DNA of 64,000 nucleotides, taken from NCBI RefSeq assembly GCF_000934765.1, contig NZ_JYNN01000001.1, positions 1 to 64,000 on the forward strand, in the 5' to 3' direction. The position numbers and the translations under genes were made by a program. The stretch comes from Thiomicrospira microaerophila (GTDB taxonomy: Bacteria > Pseudomonadota > Gammaproteobacteria > Thiomicrospirales > Thiomicrospiraceae). This document shows, one piece after another, positions 38,701 to 46,372 of this stretch. Position 1 is the stretch's first letter. Every line of letters starts with the position of its first letter. The notes under the pieces are model-generated. The model was not told the origin of the DNA. It did not search any database and saw only the letters and a list, made by a program, of their open reading frames with translations.

Positions 38701-38818
38701 TCAAGAGGTCATGTTGAAAATGCGCAAAAACGACTTGGATTTTTATAGGTTAATCGCTATGGATGAGGCGCGTAAAATGGCATTTAAGTCTACGATGCAG
38801 CATCGGGTTGCGTTTTAA
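35798..38818 (+). CDS. hsdR: Type I restriction endonuclease/translocase subunit HsdR
   Basis: A 1006-residue motor and nuclease subunit. The N-terminal PD-(D/E)xK nuclease is visible as IDMVLFINGIPLVTLELKNAW-type sequence around 158-180. The helicase has Walker A HSAGSGKSNS (near residue 320), DEAH in IIDEAHSSQSG (near 434) and FTATPKNTT. A helical C-terminal domain binds HsdM. AAAGGAATAAAC precedes the ATG. It is separated from hsdM/hsdS by four other genes. Residues 27-36 are encoded by the right copy of the 28-bp repeat. Confidence 0.96.
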   Translation: MVSQTNEQALEAAIELALTGLCREDFQPGLVAESPADYVVHNGFKRGTPSDFNAQYALDEKWFWLFLETTQKDTLSQLQKHNPNDWQRKILERFDRLAKKHGVLHLLKKGLSLDDVHFDLMFPAPLASSSDQVKQDFEANIFSVTRQLRYSLANPLQEIDMVLFINGIPLVTLELKNAWTGQNARYHGQKQYRTDRDTNQPLLQFARCLVHMAVDTDEVYMTTKLSGQSTFFLPFNKGHNQGQGNPPNPNGHKTDYLWKEIFTKQSLANLIQHFIRLDGSSKDPLNKRTLFFPRYHQMDVVRRLISDVSTKGVGQTYLIQHSAGSGKSNSITWVAYQLIEAYPETEDVPSAKGLETPLFDSVIVVTDRRILDQQLKDNIKDFSEVKNIIAHANKSADLKAALESGKKIIITTIQKFPFIIDGLSDLSDKRFAVIIDEAHSSQSGTAHSKMNEAMGSEEDEDAQDKILQAMRSRKMRGNASYLAFTATPKNTTLEKFGHQQPDGSFVPFHLYSMKQAIEEGFILDVLANYTTYKSYYEIQKSVAENPKFDTAKAQKKLRAYVERSQQTIDTKAEIMLDHFVNHVVNTKKLKGKAKCMVVTQSIEMAIRYFKAIQRLLAQRGNTFKAIVAFSGEKTVDGIVYTESDMNGFSDNDTKDKFDTDEYRVLVVANKYLTGFDQPKLSAMYVDKKLQGVLAVQALSRLNRSAPKLGKKTEDLFVLDFFNSTDDIKKSFDPFYTATSLSEPTDVNVLNDLKDAMDDVAVYEWYEVENFAKDYFDGVDGQSLSSMIDVAVERFEHELHLENEEQADFKIKAKQFVKIYGQMASIMPYENMAWEKLFWFLKFLIPKLKVADPQADQLDALLESVDLSSYGLERVRLNQSIGLDTTETQLDPQNPNPRGAHGEKQEDPLDEIIREFNERWFQDWSATPEEQRVKFINIADSIKAHPDFEAKYKHETDPHHRDLVFDKIYQEVMLKMRKNDLDFYRLIAMDEARKMAFKSTMQHRVAF
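35877..35904. repeat. 28-bp direct repeat, right copy (dispersed palindrome copy 10), inside hsdR
   Basis: Identical over 28 bases to 33717-33744 and 2160 bp from it. It is read in frame as PGLVAESP near the hsdR N-terminus. Bases before the shared segment differ, so the duplication begins at the palindrome. Confidence 0.9.
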
Positions 38819-38843
38819 GCAGAGATAAAGCAGAGAGGCGGTT

Positions 38844-41276
38844 ATGAAAATTGTGATTATTGGTGGCGGGATTGCGGCGGATTATATTGCCAACCAGTTT
38901 TTGGCGCAGGATGCTTCGCTTGAGATTTTGATTTTATCAAAAGAGACTTATGCGCCTTATGATCGGATTCATTTGTGTGATCTGGTTGAGGGCACGGCGC
39001 AGCTAGAAGATATTACGCTCGATTTAGCGCCTCAGGTGCAGCTTAAGCTTGATCATCAAGTCACGCGGATTGAGCGCAAAGCGAAACAGGTGTTTTGTGG
39101 CGATAAATCCTATGGTTATGATTATCTGATTATTGCCAGCGGTTCTGAGCCTCGCACGCTGTTTGATCTGTCGCAGATTGACAATGCGATTACTTTTCGC
39201 AGTGCGGATGATAGTTTTAAGATTGCGAAAAATCTGCAAGATCGCCATATCGTCATCGTCGGCGCGGGGCCGATTGGTTTGGAATTATTGGATACGCTGG
39301 TGCGTATGCCACAGCCTAAAGCCATCACGCTGTTGGTGATCGATGAGGCGCTGTATGCGCCGGATGTCGATGCGTCGATTGTGGCGATGATGCGCGCGAC
39401 CTATGAAGCCGATCCTCGGGTGAATATTGTGTTTAATGACCAGATTGTCGATAAACAGCTCGATGGTCGCCTGATTACTCGGTTAATCACTAAGAAACAC
39501 CAGATAGACGACCCCTTTGTGATTTTTGGTATTGGGATTCAGCCGAATGTTGATTTTGCGCGAGATGCCTTGCCGATAGGGCGGGGTATTTTGGTGGATC
39601 GCCATATGCGCAGTGATGATTTGTTTATCTATGCGGTGGGTGAGGCCGCCGAAATCAATGAAACGGGCTTTTGCGCTGGTCATGCCCGCGATTGTCAACA
39701 GCAGGCCGATGTGGCGATTGCCCATATTCTAAAAACCGACCCGCAAGCGCAATATCATCGTCAGGTGGCGATTGATGGCTTAAAAGTGGGGGCGTTTGAT
39801 TTTATTGATGCCACCTCGCCTGACTACAACCCAAAAGATCAAGCTAACGAAACCCTGTTGTTACGCGCAAATAATCCGCCGCGCATTGATCAATATATTC
39901 TTAACCAGGATAAGTTGGTACGCTTTTTTGGCGCGAACACCAATGTGGATGCGATGGCGGTGAAACGCTTGATGGAGTCGAATGAATCCGTTGATCCCGC
40001 TTTCTTTTACACCAGCCGTTTAGTGAGTGAACGTGGGCGTTTGGTCTGTAGTTGTGTCGGCGCTTATCAAGCTGAGTTGCAAGCGCTGATTGCGGATAAC
40101 GCGGTGACCGATTTTGCGGAGCTCAAAGCCTATAGCCAAGCAGGGCGGGTGTGTGGACGTTGTAAAAACGAAGTGGTCACCTTGATTGCAAATACCGAAG
40201 TCGATCCTGAAGAAGTGGCGCGTAAAAAGCAGGCACAGCAACAGGCGGAGTTGGAGAAAAAACAGCAGAAAATCCAACGTCGACTAGACAAGTTTAATCG
40301 CTTCCATCCGGATGCGCCGCTGGATATCAATGAAATTGACCAAGCCCTCGCGGCCTTTGATAAGGTCAAGGATTTTAACGGCTGGGTATCGATGATGACG
40401 CTGAATCTTGAGTTTCCGCCGGTCTATCAAGACTTGGTGCGCCAAGGGGTTTATCAACTGAATAAAATGCCGGTGATTTGGCTGGAGCTGTCCGATTGCA
40501 GTGGCAACTCCGAGGCGTTTATAAAAACCGTGAACCCGAGCATTGATGAGTTGATTCTCAAGTTTATTTCACTCGATTATCACGAACTATTGATGGCGGC
40601 TTCCGGTCCACATTCTGAAACCCGTTTGGATGAAATTATCGAACAGTATCCGGGCGAGTATTTGTTGATTGTGGAAGGCGCAATTCCGCTGGCGATGGAG
40701 GGCAAGTATTTGCGCATTGGGCCGAAGGGCGAAACCGGCGAAGCCTTGTTAAAGCGGGTGGCAGAAAAAGCGGCGGCGATTATGGCGGTTGGCTCCTGCG
40801 CACTCGATGGCGGCGTAGTGGCGGCCAAGCCAAACCCAACGGGCGCAGTCGGGGTGGCGGAAGCCTTGGCGCGAGAGGATATTATTAATTTACCCGGTTG
40901 TCCGGTAAACCCGATTAATGTGGTGGGCACCTTGTTGCATTATTTAATGCTCGGTGAGATGCCGGCGCTGGATAGTAAAAACCGCCCGCTTTGGGCGTAT
41001 GCGCCGCGTGTACATGATAACTGTGAGCGGCGCGGTCATTATGATGCGGGTGAGTTTGTTAAGGAATGGGGCGATGAAGGCGCGAAAAAAGGCTGGTGTT
41101 TGTTTGAAATGGGCTGTAAAGGGCCTTATGCGGATATTAACTGCTCGCTCGTGAAGTTTAACGAAAACACCTCTTGGCCAGTACAGGTCGGACACGGCTG
41201 TATTGCCTGTGGACAAGGAAAACGCGCGTTTGATGAGTACGCTAATAATCGTAAAGTTATTAGTATGCCAAGCTAG
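38844..41276 (+). CDS. Fusion: FAD/NAD(P) oxidoreductase - BFD [2Fe-2S] - NiFe hydrogenase small subunit
   Basis: An 810-residue polypeptide. Residues 1-320 are a pyridine nucleotide-disulfide oxidoreductase-like flavoprotein (VIIGGGIAADYIA, VIVGAGPIGLEL, then a YAVGEAAE FAD motif). Residues 395-445 hold a BFD-like [2Fe-2S] site (Cys402, Cys404, Cys437, Cys440). A coiled-coil linker (about 453-480) leads to the hydrogenase small subunit (about 545-810), with further Fe-S ligands in VGSCALDGG, LPGCPVNP, HDNCERRGHYDAG, CLFEMGCKGP and GHGCIACGQGKR. The proximal motif is Cys552-x-x-Asn555 instead of CxxC. There is no Tat signal or anchor, so it should be cytosolic, passing electrons from H2 directly to flavin and an unknown acceptor. 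The same layout is, to my recollection, known from some Thiomicrospira relatives. Confidence 0.9.
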   Translation: MKIVIIGGGIAADYIANQFLAQDASLEILILSKETYAPYDRIHLCDLVEGTAQLEDITLDLAPQVQLKLDHQVTRIERKAKQVFCGDKSYGYDYLIIASGSEPRTLFDLSQIDNAITFRSADDSFKIAKNLQDRHIVIVGAGPIGLELLDTLVRMPQPKAITLLVIDEALYAPDVDASIVAMMRATYEADPRVNIVFNDQIVDKQLDGRLITRLITKKHQIDDPFVIFGIGIQPNVDFARDALPIGRGILVDRHMRSDDLFIYAVGEAAEINETGFCAGHARDCQQQADVAIAHILKTDPQAQYHRQVAIDGLKVGAFDFIDATSPDYNPKDQANETLLLRANNPPRIDQYILNQDKLVRFFGANTNVDAMAVKRLMESNESVDPAFFYTSRLVSERGRLVCSCVGAYQAELQALIADNAVTDFAELKAYSQAGRVCGRCKNEVVTLIANTEVDPEEVARKKQAQQQAELEKKQQKIQRRLDKFNRFHPDAPLDINEIDQALAAFDKVKDFNGWVSMMTLNLEFPPVYQDLVRQGVYQLNKMPVIWLELSDCSGNSEAFIKTVNPSIDELILKFISLDYHELLMAASGPHSETRLDEIIEQYPGEYLLIVEGAIPLAMEGKYLRIGPKGETGEALLKRVAEKAAAIMAVGSCALDGGVVAAKPNPTGAVGVAEALAREDIINLPGCPVNPINVVGTLLHYLMLGEMPALDSKNRPLWAYAPRVHDNCERRGHYDAGEFVKEWGDEGAKKGWCLFEMGCKGPYADINCSLVKFNENTSWPVQVGHGCIACGQGKRAFDEYANNRKVISMPS

Positions 41277-41439
41277 CCCGGATATTTCATAAAGTTCACG
41301 CGCCCTCGCTGGTATATTGATTCCCCAGCACTTTTTTCTCAGTCGGCTGTATGAATAACTACAGCGCTCCTTCGAAAAAAGCGCTGGGAAACCAATATCC
41401 TACGCGATCATCACGCGAATTTATGAAACATCCGGGCTA
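41274..41439. mobile_element. MITE-like 166-bp imperfect palindrome between hydrogenase subunit genes
   Basis: The ends are inverted copies of TAGCCCGGAT(A/G)TTTCATAAA, and the match continues inward (TATTGATTCCCCAGCACTTTTTT against TATTGGTTTCCCAGCGCTTTTTT), with the centre around 41356. It has no reading frame of note. Its first three bases are the TAG stop codon of the small-subunit fusion, and its last base leads into the AAGGAG ribosome-binding site of the large subunit. The resulting mRNA hairpin could affect termination or stability between the two genes. Confidence 0.75.
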
Positions 41440-41450
41440 AGGAGAAGCAG

Positions 41451-43151
41451 ATGAGTCAGCCAACAACACAAAAAATTATTATTGATCCGGTTACACGCAT
41501 TGAAGGCCATTTACGGATTGAAGTCGAGCTGGATGAACATAATATTGTCAACCAGGCCTGGGCATCGGGGCAGTTATTTCGTGGTATCGAAACCATATTA
41601 AAAGGTCGTGATCCGCGCGATACCGGTTTAATTGCGCAGCGTATTTGCGGGGTGTGTACCAATGTACATTATCGCGCCTCGATCAGTGCGGTCGAGCAGG
41701 CTTATCAAATTGAGATTCCACGTAATGCCGAAATCGTGCGGAATCTAGTGACGCTTGCGTTGTTTGTGCAGGATCATTTGGTGCATTATTATCATTTGCA
41801 TTCATTGGATTATGTTGATGTAGTGAGCGCCTTATCCGCCGACCCCAAGGCGGCTAGCGAACAGGCGCATCAATGGCATAGCCATCCTTATCAATGCAGT
41901 CAGAGTGATTTAGCCGCCAGCCAACAAAAGCTCACCCAGTTTGTGCAGGCAGGGCGATTAGGTTTGTTTGCCAATGGTTATTGGGGACATAGTGCCTATA
42001 AATTTAGCCCTGAGCAAAATTTGATTCATATGCATCATTACCTCGAAGCCTTGCGCATTCAGCGCGAGATTAGTAAAGCGATTGCGATTTTTGCTGGTAA
42101 AACGCCGCATCCGCAAAACCTAGTGGTCGGCGGCGTAACCAGTGTGATGGATATGCTCAACCCTCAGCGGATGAATGATTATCTGTTTATTATCAAAGAC
42201 GCACGTGAGTTTATTAAGCGCGCCTATATGCCGGACATGAAAATGCTGGTGAGCGCCTATCGTGATTCGATTAAAGCCGGTGAAGGCCGAGGGCATGGAC
42301 ACTTTATGAGTTCGGGCGGCTATCGGCTGTTTAATAATGAGCCTTTATTTGCGCAGGGGGTGGTGTTTGATCATCAGTTTGATCAGGTAGCCGATTTTGA
42401 TCCAGTCAATATCACCGAAGAAGCCGCACGTTCTTGGTATGCCGATAACGAACCGCGCTCGCCTTATGCGCAAACCACGGAGCCTGAATACACCGACTTG
42501 AATGACGATGGCAGTTTAAAAACCGAAGGTAAATACAGCTGGATTAAATCGCCGCGCTATCAAGGTAAAGCGATGGAGGTGGGCCCTGCGGCGAGGATGA
42601 TCATTGGCTATTTGCGCGATGCGCCGCTGATCAAGCCTTATGTAGACGATTTTATGCAGACCTGTGATTTGGAACTGATTGATTTTTCAAGTTCGATTGG
42701 GCGTAATGCCGCTCGGGCGATTGAGGCGGAACTCACCTGTGATGCGATTTTTGCCTTTGCTAGTGAGTTGATTGAAAACATTAAATACTATGATGAAACT
42801 ACCTGGACCCAATATGTGTTCGAGGATTTGCCAACTAGTGCGCAAGGCGCGGGCATTTTTGAAGTGCCGCGAGGCACTCTCGCGCATTTTGTGCGCATTG
42901 ATGAGGCCAAGGTCGCTAACTATCAAGCGGTAGTGCCGACCACTTGGAACGCCTCGCCTAAAGATGGACAGAATCAACCGGGGCCTTATGAAGCTTCCCT
43001 GATCGGTATTCATTTGGCTGACCCGCAGAATCCACTTGAAGTGTTGCGTGTGGTGCATTCGTTTGACCCTTGTTTGGCGTGTGCGGTGCATGTGATTGAT
43101 GCACAGGGCAGCGAATTAGCGGCCTATCGCATTCAGCCTAAAGCGATCTAG
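41451..43151 (+). CDS. NiFe hydrogenase large subunit
   Basis: A 566-residue catalytic subunit. N-terminal metal ligands are in RICGVCTNVH (Cys66, Cys69) and C-terminal ligands in DPCLACAVH (Cys541, Cys544, His547). The last 19 residues after His547 form the tail expected to be cut off by the maturation protease after nickel insertion. RIEGHLRIEVE near the start is the family's other signature. AAGGAGAAGCAG precedes the ATG. Palindrome copy 11 lies near the N-terminus. It pairs with the upstream fused small subunit. Confidence 0.95.
   Translation: MSQPTTQKIIIDPVTRIEGHLRIEVELDEHNIVNQAWASGQLFRGIETILKGRDPRDTGLIAQRICGVCTNVHYRASISAVEQAYQIEIPRNAEIVRNLVTLALFVQDHLVHYYHLHSLDYVDVVSALSADPKAASEQAHQWHSHPYQCSQSDLAASQQKLTQFVQAGRLGLFANGYWGHSAYKFSPEQNLIHMHHYLEALRIQREISKAIAIFAGKTPHPQNLVVGGVTSVMDMLNPQRMNDYLFIIKDAREFIKRAYMPDMKMLVSAYRDSIKAGEGRGHGHFMSSGGYRLFNNEPLFAQGVVFDHQFDQVADFDPVNITEEAARSWYADNEPRSPYAQTTEPEYTDLNDDGSLKTEGKYSWIKSPRYQGKAMEVGPAARMIIGYLRDAPLIKPYVDDFMQTCDLELIDFSSSIGRNAARAIEAELTCDAIFAFASELIENIKYYDETTWTQYVFEDLPTSAQGAGIFEVPRGTLAHFVRIDEAKVANYQAVVPTTWNASPKDGQNQPGPYEASLIGIHLADPQNPLEVLRVVHSFDPCLACAVHVIDAQGSELAAYRIQPKAI
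41550..41563. repeat. Dispersed palindrome, copy 11
   Basis: 12/14 match with intact core, near the N-terminus of the hydrogenase large subunit, read as NQAWA. Confidence 0.8.
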
Positions 43152-43155
43152 TCGG

Positions 43156-43692
43156 GTGTCTAGGCAAGCCAAAGTAGCGGTACTGGGGTTGGGCAATGTG
43201 TTGTTTAAAGACGAAGGGCTCGGCGTGTATGCAATGCAGTATTTGCAACGTAATTTTAAGTTTTCTACCGAGCTGGATTTTGTCGATGGCGGCACCTTGG
43301 GAATGGGTTTATTAGATTATTTTCATGATTATCGGCAGCTTTTGATTCTGGATAGTTTGTCCACCCAGCCAACCAGGCCTGGTTGGGTTTATCGCCTGCC
43401 GCTAAGCGCGTTACAAAACCTTGGGCAATATCGCAAAACCGCCCACGAAATCGAATTATTACAAGCCTTGGATATGGCTAGGTTGTTGAGTTTGAATGTC
43501 ACGCTTGAAGTGGTGGCGATGACGCCAGAAGATATTGAAACCGTGGCGTTTGATTTATCCGAGCCAGTACAAAATGCCATGCCCTTGATGGCAAAAACGG
43601 CTTGTGAAGTGTTGGCGGATTGGGGGGTGCAGGCACGAGCCGTTGAAAGCCCGCTGACACCGACCGAGATTGTGGATTTATGCCATCCCTAA
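43156..43692 (+). CDS. Hydrogenase maturation protease (HyaD/HupD family)
   Basis: A 178-residue endopeptidase that removes the C-terminal tail of the large subunit once nickel is in place. Start GTG 43156 gives MSRQAKVAVLGLGNVLFKDEGLG, with the Glu of the nickel-binding signature. LDSLSTQ and the TAHEIELLQ segment hold the further expected acidic and His ligands. It follows the large subunit by four bases and overlaps hypF by 13 bases, so the three genes form one operon. Palindrome copy 12 is read as TRPGW. Confidence 0.92.
   Translation: MSRQAKVAVLGLGNVLFKDEGLGVYAMQYLQRNFKFSTELDFVDGGTLGMGLLDYFHDYRQLLILDSLSTQPTRPGWVYRLPLSALQNLGQYRKTAHEIELLQALDMARLLSLNVTLEVVAMTPEDIETVAFDLSEPVQNAMPLMAKTACEVLADWGVQARAVESPLTPTEIVDLCHP
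43371..43384. repeat. Dispersed palindrome, copy 12
   Basis: Perfect 14/14 match inside the maturation protease, read in the third frame as TRPGW. Confidence 0.9.
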
Positions 43693-46097
43693 TATGTCAG
43701 CATTGGCTCATTAGCGGTCAAGTGCAGGGCGTGGGGATGCGGCCTTATGTCTGTCGCTTGGCACAAGCGAGTCGTTTAGTCGGCTGGGTGATCAATCATC
43801 CGCAGGGCGCGGAGGTTGTGGTGCAAGGCCGATCAGAGGCGCTAAACAGGTTTCGCCAAGCGTTTGAAGCCAATTTGCCTCCTTTAGCACAGGTGCATCG
43901 GATTTCGGTTTCTTCTCATCCGCTGATTCAGATGACCGAGTTTGTTATCCATTCAACCGCTCATCAAGGCGCATTGACAGAGCTGGTTGTTGCGCCCGAT
44001 CGTGCGGTGTGTGAGACGTGCTTGAGCGAGTTGCACGACCCTAAAAACCGACGCTATCAAGACGCTTTTATTCAATGCAGTGATTGTGGTCCTCGTTATT
44101 CGGTGAGTCGAGCGCTACCGTTTGAACGCGCTAGCACCGCGCTTGCGCCCTTTGATTTGTGTGGCGATTGTCAAACAGAATACATTGCGCCTGAAGTCCG
44201 ACGGTTTCATTGCCAAGGTCTCACTTGCCCAGTCTGTGGTCCGAGTTTGCAGCTGTATCTTGCCGACCCAACGGGCGAATGGGTTCAACGCTCAGGCGAT
44301 CAAACTCAGCTTATTCAACAGGCGGTGACGCAATTACAAAATGGCGCTATTTTGGCGCTTAAAGGTGTGGGCGGTTATCATTTAATCTGTGATGCGAGTC
44401 AAACAGCAGCGGTGGCACGCTTGCGCCAGATAAAGCGCCGTGTCGCCAAACCCTTTGCGCTTTTGTGCGCTGATTTGGCCAGCGCACAGAAATTGGCGCA
44501 GGTATCCCCGGCAGAAGCAGATTGGCTCACGAGTGCCGCACGTCCGATCGTGTTGCTGAACAAACGCCTAGATGCTATCGGCGGCATAGAGGGCGCAAGC
44601 AGGCAAATCAGCGAACAGGTTGCGCCCGATATTCAGCGTTTGGGTATTATGTTGGCTTACAGCCCGCTACATCATCTACTATTTGAACAGGCCAATCAGC
44701 CCTGGGTCGCGACCAGTGCTAATTTGGCGGGCGAGCCGATTATCTATCAATTTGAACAACTGAGAAACCAGTTTGCGGGCTTGATTGATGGCGTGTTGGA
44801 TTATAACCGCGATATCCTTCATCCTTGTGATGACTCGATTGTCCAATGTATCAATCAGCAGACCTATCAAACCCTGCGCTTAGGACGCGGCATCGCTCCG
44901 TTGGTGATCCCTTTAGCGCCTGCATTTCACCATCAGCTTGAAGGTTGGGTGGGATTAGGCGGGCAGCAAAAATCAACCTTGGCGCTAGGCTTAAAACGGC
45001 ATATTATGCTGATGCCCGATAGCGGCGACTTGTCGAGTTTGGCGGCGCTGGATCGTTTTGAACAGCAAATACAAACCGCGCTGGGATTCTACCAGCTCCG
45101 TGTCAAGGGATTTGTCGCCGATAACCACCCTGATTATGCCAGCCACCGCTGGGGCAAAGCGCGTGCAACTGAGATGGCGACTGAGATGGCGACTGAGATG
45201 GCGAGCGCGCCTGCTTGGCAAACAAGGCAGCACCATTATGCACATGTTCTGGCCTGTATGGCAGAGCACCAATTGGATGAGCCAGTGATTGCGCTGGTTT
45301 GGGATGGCAGTGGCTTGGGTGAACAGGGGCAAACTTGGGGCGGGGAGCTGATCCAAGCGGATCGCCAGGGTTATCAGCATCTTTGCGGGTTGATGCCTAG
45401 CCGTTTGCTGGGCGGTGAGTTGGCGATTAAGCAGCCTAAACGCATTGCGCTGGCCTGGTTGTTTAACCTATTGCCATTGGAAGCGGTTTTAAGCTTGGAC
45501 CATCCAGCGGTCAAGGCCTTCAGCGAACCGCAACTTTGCGCCCTCCATCAATTGCATCAAACCGGATTCAATAGTCCACTCAGCAGTTCAGTTGGGCGCT
45601 TGTTTGATGGTGTCGCCAGTTGGTTGGGGTTAGCGCAAACACTGGATTATGAAGGGCAAAGCGGTTTATTGCTTGAAGCCTATTATGTGCCATCAAGTTG
45701 TGCGCCATCAAGTTGTGCGCCATCAAGTTGTGCGCCATCAAGTTGTGTAGCCTCCGATCAAGCCTATCCGCTGGCGCTCACCCCACAAGGCTGGGATACC
45801 CCCAGCCTACTCGCCGCCATTTGGCAGGATATCACCCAAGGCGCATCCTCCCAGCAGGTTGTCACGCGGTTTTTTAATGCCTTGGTGAATGCGGTGGTTG
45901 AGATTAGCCAGCGCTATCCAGATAGCCCCTTAATCCTGTCTGGTGGTGTATTCCAAAATGTCACCCTGATGCAACAGGTTGTGATAAGACTCGGATCACG
46001 CCGGTTCTATTTCCAACAAAAAACACCGATAAACGATGGCGGGCTTTCACTCGGACAAGTTTATTCAGTAGGGCAAAAAAACCGTCAGTTCCATTAA
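43680..46097 (+). CDS. hypF: Carbamoyltransferase HypF
   Basis: An 805-residue enzyme that makes the carbamoyl group later turned into the CN ligand on HypE. Domains in order: acylphosphatase-like (VQGVGMRPYVCRLAQ, about 15-90), two zinc fingers (CETC...CSDC, CGDC...CPVC, about 105-190), a YrdC-like domain (about 205-385), and a Kae1-like carbamoyltransferase domain (about 405-800; ADNHPDYASHRW, HHYAH, LSGGVFQN, NDGGLSLGQ). Two in-frame tandem repeats expand it: TEMA x3 near residues 497-508 and PSSCA x4 near 671-690. It overlaps the protease gene by 13 bases. Confidence 0.96.
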   Translation: MPSLICQHWLISGQVQGVGMRPYVCRLAQASRLVGWVINHPQGAEVVVQGRSEALNRFRQAFEANLPPLAQVHRISVSSHPLIQMTEFVIHSTAHQGALTELVVAPDRAVCETCLSELHDPKNRRYQDAFIQCSDCGPRYSVSRALPFERASTALAPFDLCGDCQTEYIAPEVRRFHCQGLTCPVCGPSLQLYLADPTGEWVQRSGDQTQLIQQAVTQLQNGAILALKGVGGYHLICDASQTAAVARLRQIKRRVAKPFALLCADLASAQKLAQVSPAEADWLTSAARPIVLLNKRLDAIGGIEGASRQISEQVAPDIQRLGIMLAYSPLHHLLFEQANQPWVATSANLAGEPIIYQFEQLRNQFAGLIDGVLDYNRDILHPCDDSIVQCINQQTYQTLRLGRGIAPLVIPLAPAFHHQLEGWVGLGGQQKSTLALGLKRHIMLMPDSGDLSSLAALDRFEQQIQTALGFYQLRVKGFVADNHPDYASHRWGKARATEMATEMATEMASAPAWQTRQHHYAHVLACMAEHQLDEPVIALVWDGSGLGEQGQTWGGELIQADRQGYQHLCGLMPSRLLGGELAIKQPKRIALAWLFNLLPLEAVLSLDHPAVKAFSEPQLCALHQLHQTGFNSPLSSSVGRLFDGVASWLGLAQTLDYEGQSGLLLEAYYVPSSCAPSSCAPSSCAPSSCVASDQAYPLALTPQGWDTPSLLAAIWQDITQGASSQQVVTRFFNALVNAVVEISQRYPDSPLILSGGVFQNVTLMQQVVIRLGSRRFYFQQKTPINDGGLSLGQVYSVGQKNRQFH
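45168..45203 (+). repeat. 12-bp tandem repeat x3 in hypF
   Basis: ACTGAGATGGCG repeated three times head to tail, encoding TEMA units. As a multiple of three, copy-number change alters length without shifting the frame. Confidence 0.9.
45690..45749 (+). repeat. 15-bp tandem repeat x4 in hypF
   Basis: CCATCAAGTTGTGCG repeated four times, the last copy diverging at its 3' end, encoding PSSCA units with one Cys each. Identical copies imply recent expansion. Confidence 0.9.
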
Positions 46098-46372
46098 ATA
46101 AAAAAACAGTCATTGCGCGGAGCAAAGCGACGCGGCCATCTCTTGAGGGTGTGCGCAGGTTTGAGAGATTGCTTCACTGCGTTCGCAATGACGTGGTTTT
46201 TTTGTTCGTAATGACAACATAAACCCAGTCATTGCGAGGAGCACAGCGACGCGGCAATAAGAGCGAGTTGGGGATAATCGCCGAATCAGCTATACTAGTC
46301 TGAATTCCAGGCTAGGCGTCAGTAGGCTGTTTATTTTTGAGTAATTAACGATTTTTAAAGGTTGTGAAAAGC
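46098..46372. other. Intergenic region with Family B hairpin repeats
   Basis: Holds a complete Family B-like hairpin (46110-46193; CATTGCGCGGAGCAAAGCG to TTCGCAATGACG) and a second, partial copy (46229-46258). The hypF transcript probably ends here. No gene was seen. Confidence 0.6.
46110..46193. repeat. Hairpin repeat family B variant
   Basis: Inverted ends TCATTGCG and CGCAATGACG with inner GAGATTGCTTCACTGCGTTC. The same type occurs at 10.2, 24.2 and 48.2 kb. Confidence 0.7.

Noticed and set aside
38844-41276. Sequencing error joining two adjacent genes
   Set aside because: The reading frame is open for 810 codons with a plausible linker, all three modules are complete in their motifs, and I recall a similar fusion in related organisms.
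45690-45749. Phase-variable frameshifting repeat in hypF
   Set aside because: The unit is 15 bp, a multiple of three, so slippage changes length but does not switch the gene off.
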